Origin: UBA5972 sp964588725
GTDB lineage: Bacteria; Pseudomonadota; Alphaproteobacteria; Rhodobacterales; Rhodobacteraceae
Assembly: GCA_964588725.1 (NCBI GenBank)
Contig: CAZPQL010000101.1
Span: forward strand, 1-5,270
Reading direction: 5' to 3'
Length of the DNA stretch: 5,270 nt
Part shown: piece after piece, positions 4,825 to 5,270 of the stretch
Numbering within the stretch: position 1 is the first letter of the stretch
How the letters are laid out: every line of letters begins with the position of its first letter
Program-made: the position numbers and the translations under genes
The notes under the pieces: generated by a model
Seen by the model: only the letters and a program-made list of their open reading frames with translations
Database searches by the model: none
What the model was told of the DNA's origin: nothing

Positions 4825-5270
4825 TCAGGCGACTTTTTCTCTGAGTGCGCGGGGCAGTGATGGCTCATGGGTTTCGCGCCACGCGGCATCTTCCAGACAG
4901 AACTTGGGGTCTTTGAGAGTGACAAAGTCCTTTTCGGCCTCGATGGCCGCGACGTCAGGGGCGCGCGTGGCGAGAATTTTCAGGAAACCGCCAATGGCTT
5001 TCAGTTTCCCCGCGAAACTCGGTCTAAGTTCCGGATGTTCGGCCAGATAACGTCGCGCGATGCTCTCAAACGCCTCAGGCGTGCGCCCGCCGACGGTTTT
5101 TACGTCGCTTGTCGGGGCATTGACCGCAAAGGCACCGCGTCGGTACTCGTCGGTGTAGTTCTTCAACCCCGACAGCATCACCGCGGAATAGCCCGGCGGC
5201 GATATGGCCTTGACGGCCTTGAGCATCATCTTTGGTGAGGCGTCCTGATACTTCACTTTGCGACCAAGTG
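4825..5270 (-). CDS. NmrA-like NAD(P)-binding protein, C-terminal part (gene cut by right edge)
   Basis: The frame is open from the window edge to a TGA at 4825-4827 and gives 147 residues. It opens with LGRKVKYQDASPKMMLKAV, the form seen in the substrate domain of NmrA/atypical short-chain dehydrogenase proteins (GRPVRYVDVP type). It continues with LKNYTDEYRRGAFAVNAPTS and KTVGGRTPEAFESIARRYL, where T-GRxPxxFExFxR is the usual end of such domains. The Rossmann part with its GxxGxxG motif would lie beyond the window. A tail of about 70 residues follows FESIARRYL, longer than in compact NmrA proteins, and has no motif I know. The GTG at 5254-5256 is not a likely start because the frame continues and the conserved LGR precedes it. 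Such proteins use or sense NAD(P)(H); substrate unknown. It heads a leftward group with DUF1330 and the DUF4242 relic. Confidence 0.68.
   Translation of the reverse strand, partial: LGRKVKYQDASPKMMLKAVKAISPPGYSAVMLSGLKNYTDEYRRGAFAVNAPTSDVKTVGGRTPEAFESIARRYLAEHPELRPSFAGKLKAIGGFLKILATRAPDVAAIEAEKDFVTLKDPKFCLEDAAWRETHEPSLPRALREKVA

Noticed and set aside
4788..4925. Longer DUF1330 start giving 147 residues
   Set aside because: The extra 46 residues overlap the NmrA-like coding sequence and are not part of the domain; the ATG at 4785-4787 has a good Shine-Dalgarno.

Overview
The window looks like a piece of an alphaproteobacterial chromosome, most likely a marine Rhodobacterales (roseobacter-type) bacterium. 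This rests on the GC-rich codon use of most genes, the DUF3108 lipid-fold-like periplasmic protein, the RCHTIMNCA signature of an alphaproteobacterial-type succinate dehydrogenase relic, and a perfect FNR/FnrL-type box. No phage, transposase, CRISPR or tRNA is seen. The assignment is inference from protein style, not from a database search.

Left part (1-2227): the 3' tail of an unidentified gene (2-73, +), then a secreted DUF3108 protein (159-884, +), which converges on an M24/creatinase-fold enzyme (915-2069, -) that has lost the metal ligands of the family but keeps the creatinase-type histidine. A 34-bp dyad with 9-bp arms sits in the divergent gap between this enzyme and the next gene.

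Middle (2228-3690): an A/T-richer, probably acquired gene encoding a 222-residue cytosolic-looking protein with an HEISH zinc-protease motif and faint resemblance to M91 (NleD-like) effectors. It is followed by a hairpin-rich gap and by a Tat-exported blue-copper protein (3038-3577, -). The copper protein has a strong Shine-Dalgarno, a tandem 9-bp repeat in its leader and a perfect TTGAT-N4-ATCAA box about 105 bp upstream, suggesting induction at low oxygen or under denitrifying conditions.

Right part (3691-5270): about 560 bases without an intact gene, holding a decayed, frameshifted fragment of sdhB (3937-4043, -), a possible dispersed intergenic repeat, and a perfect 10-bp-stem hairpin. 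Then comes a leftward cluster: an NmrA-like NAD(P)-binding protein cut by the window edge (4825-5270), a DUF1330 protein (4482-4787), and a 5'-truncated DUF4242 gene (4249-4488) whose reading frame begins inside the end of DUF1330. The two relics suggest this right-hand stretch has been rearranged and is losing genes.

The best candidates for something new are the orphan HEISH protein with its dyad, and the FNR-box-linked Tat cupredoxin. The sdhB and DUF4242 relics show recent genome decay.
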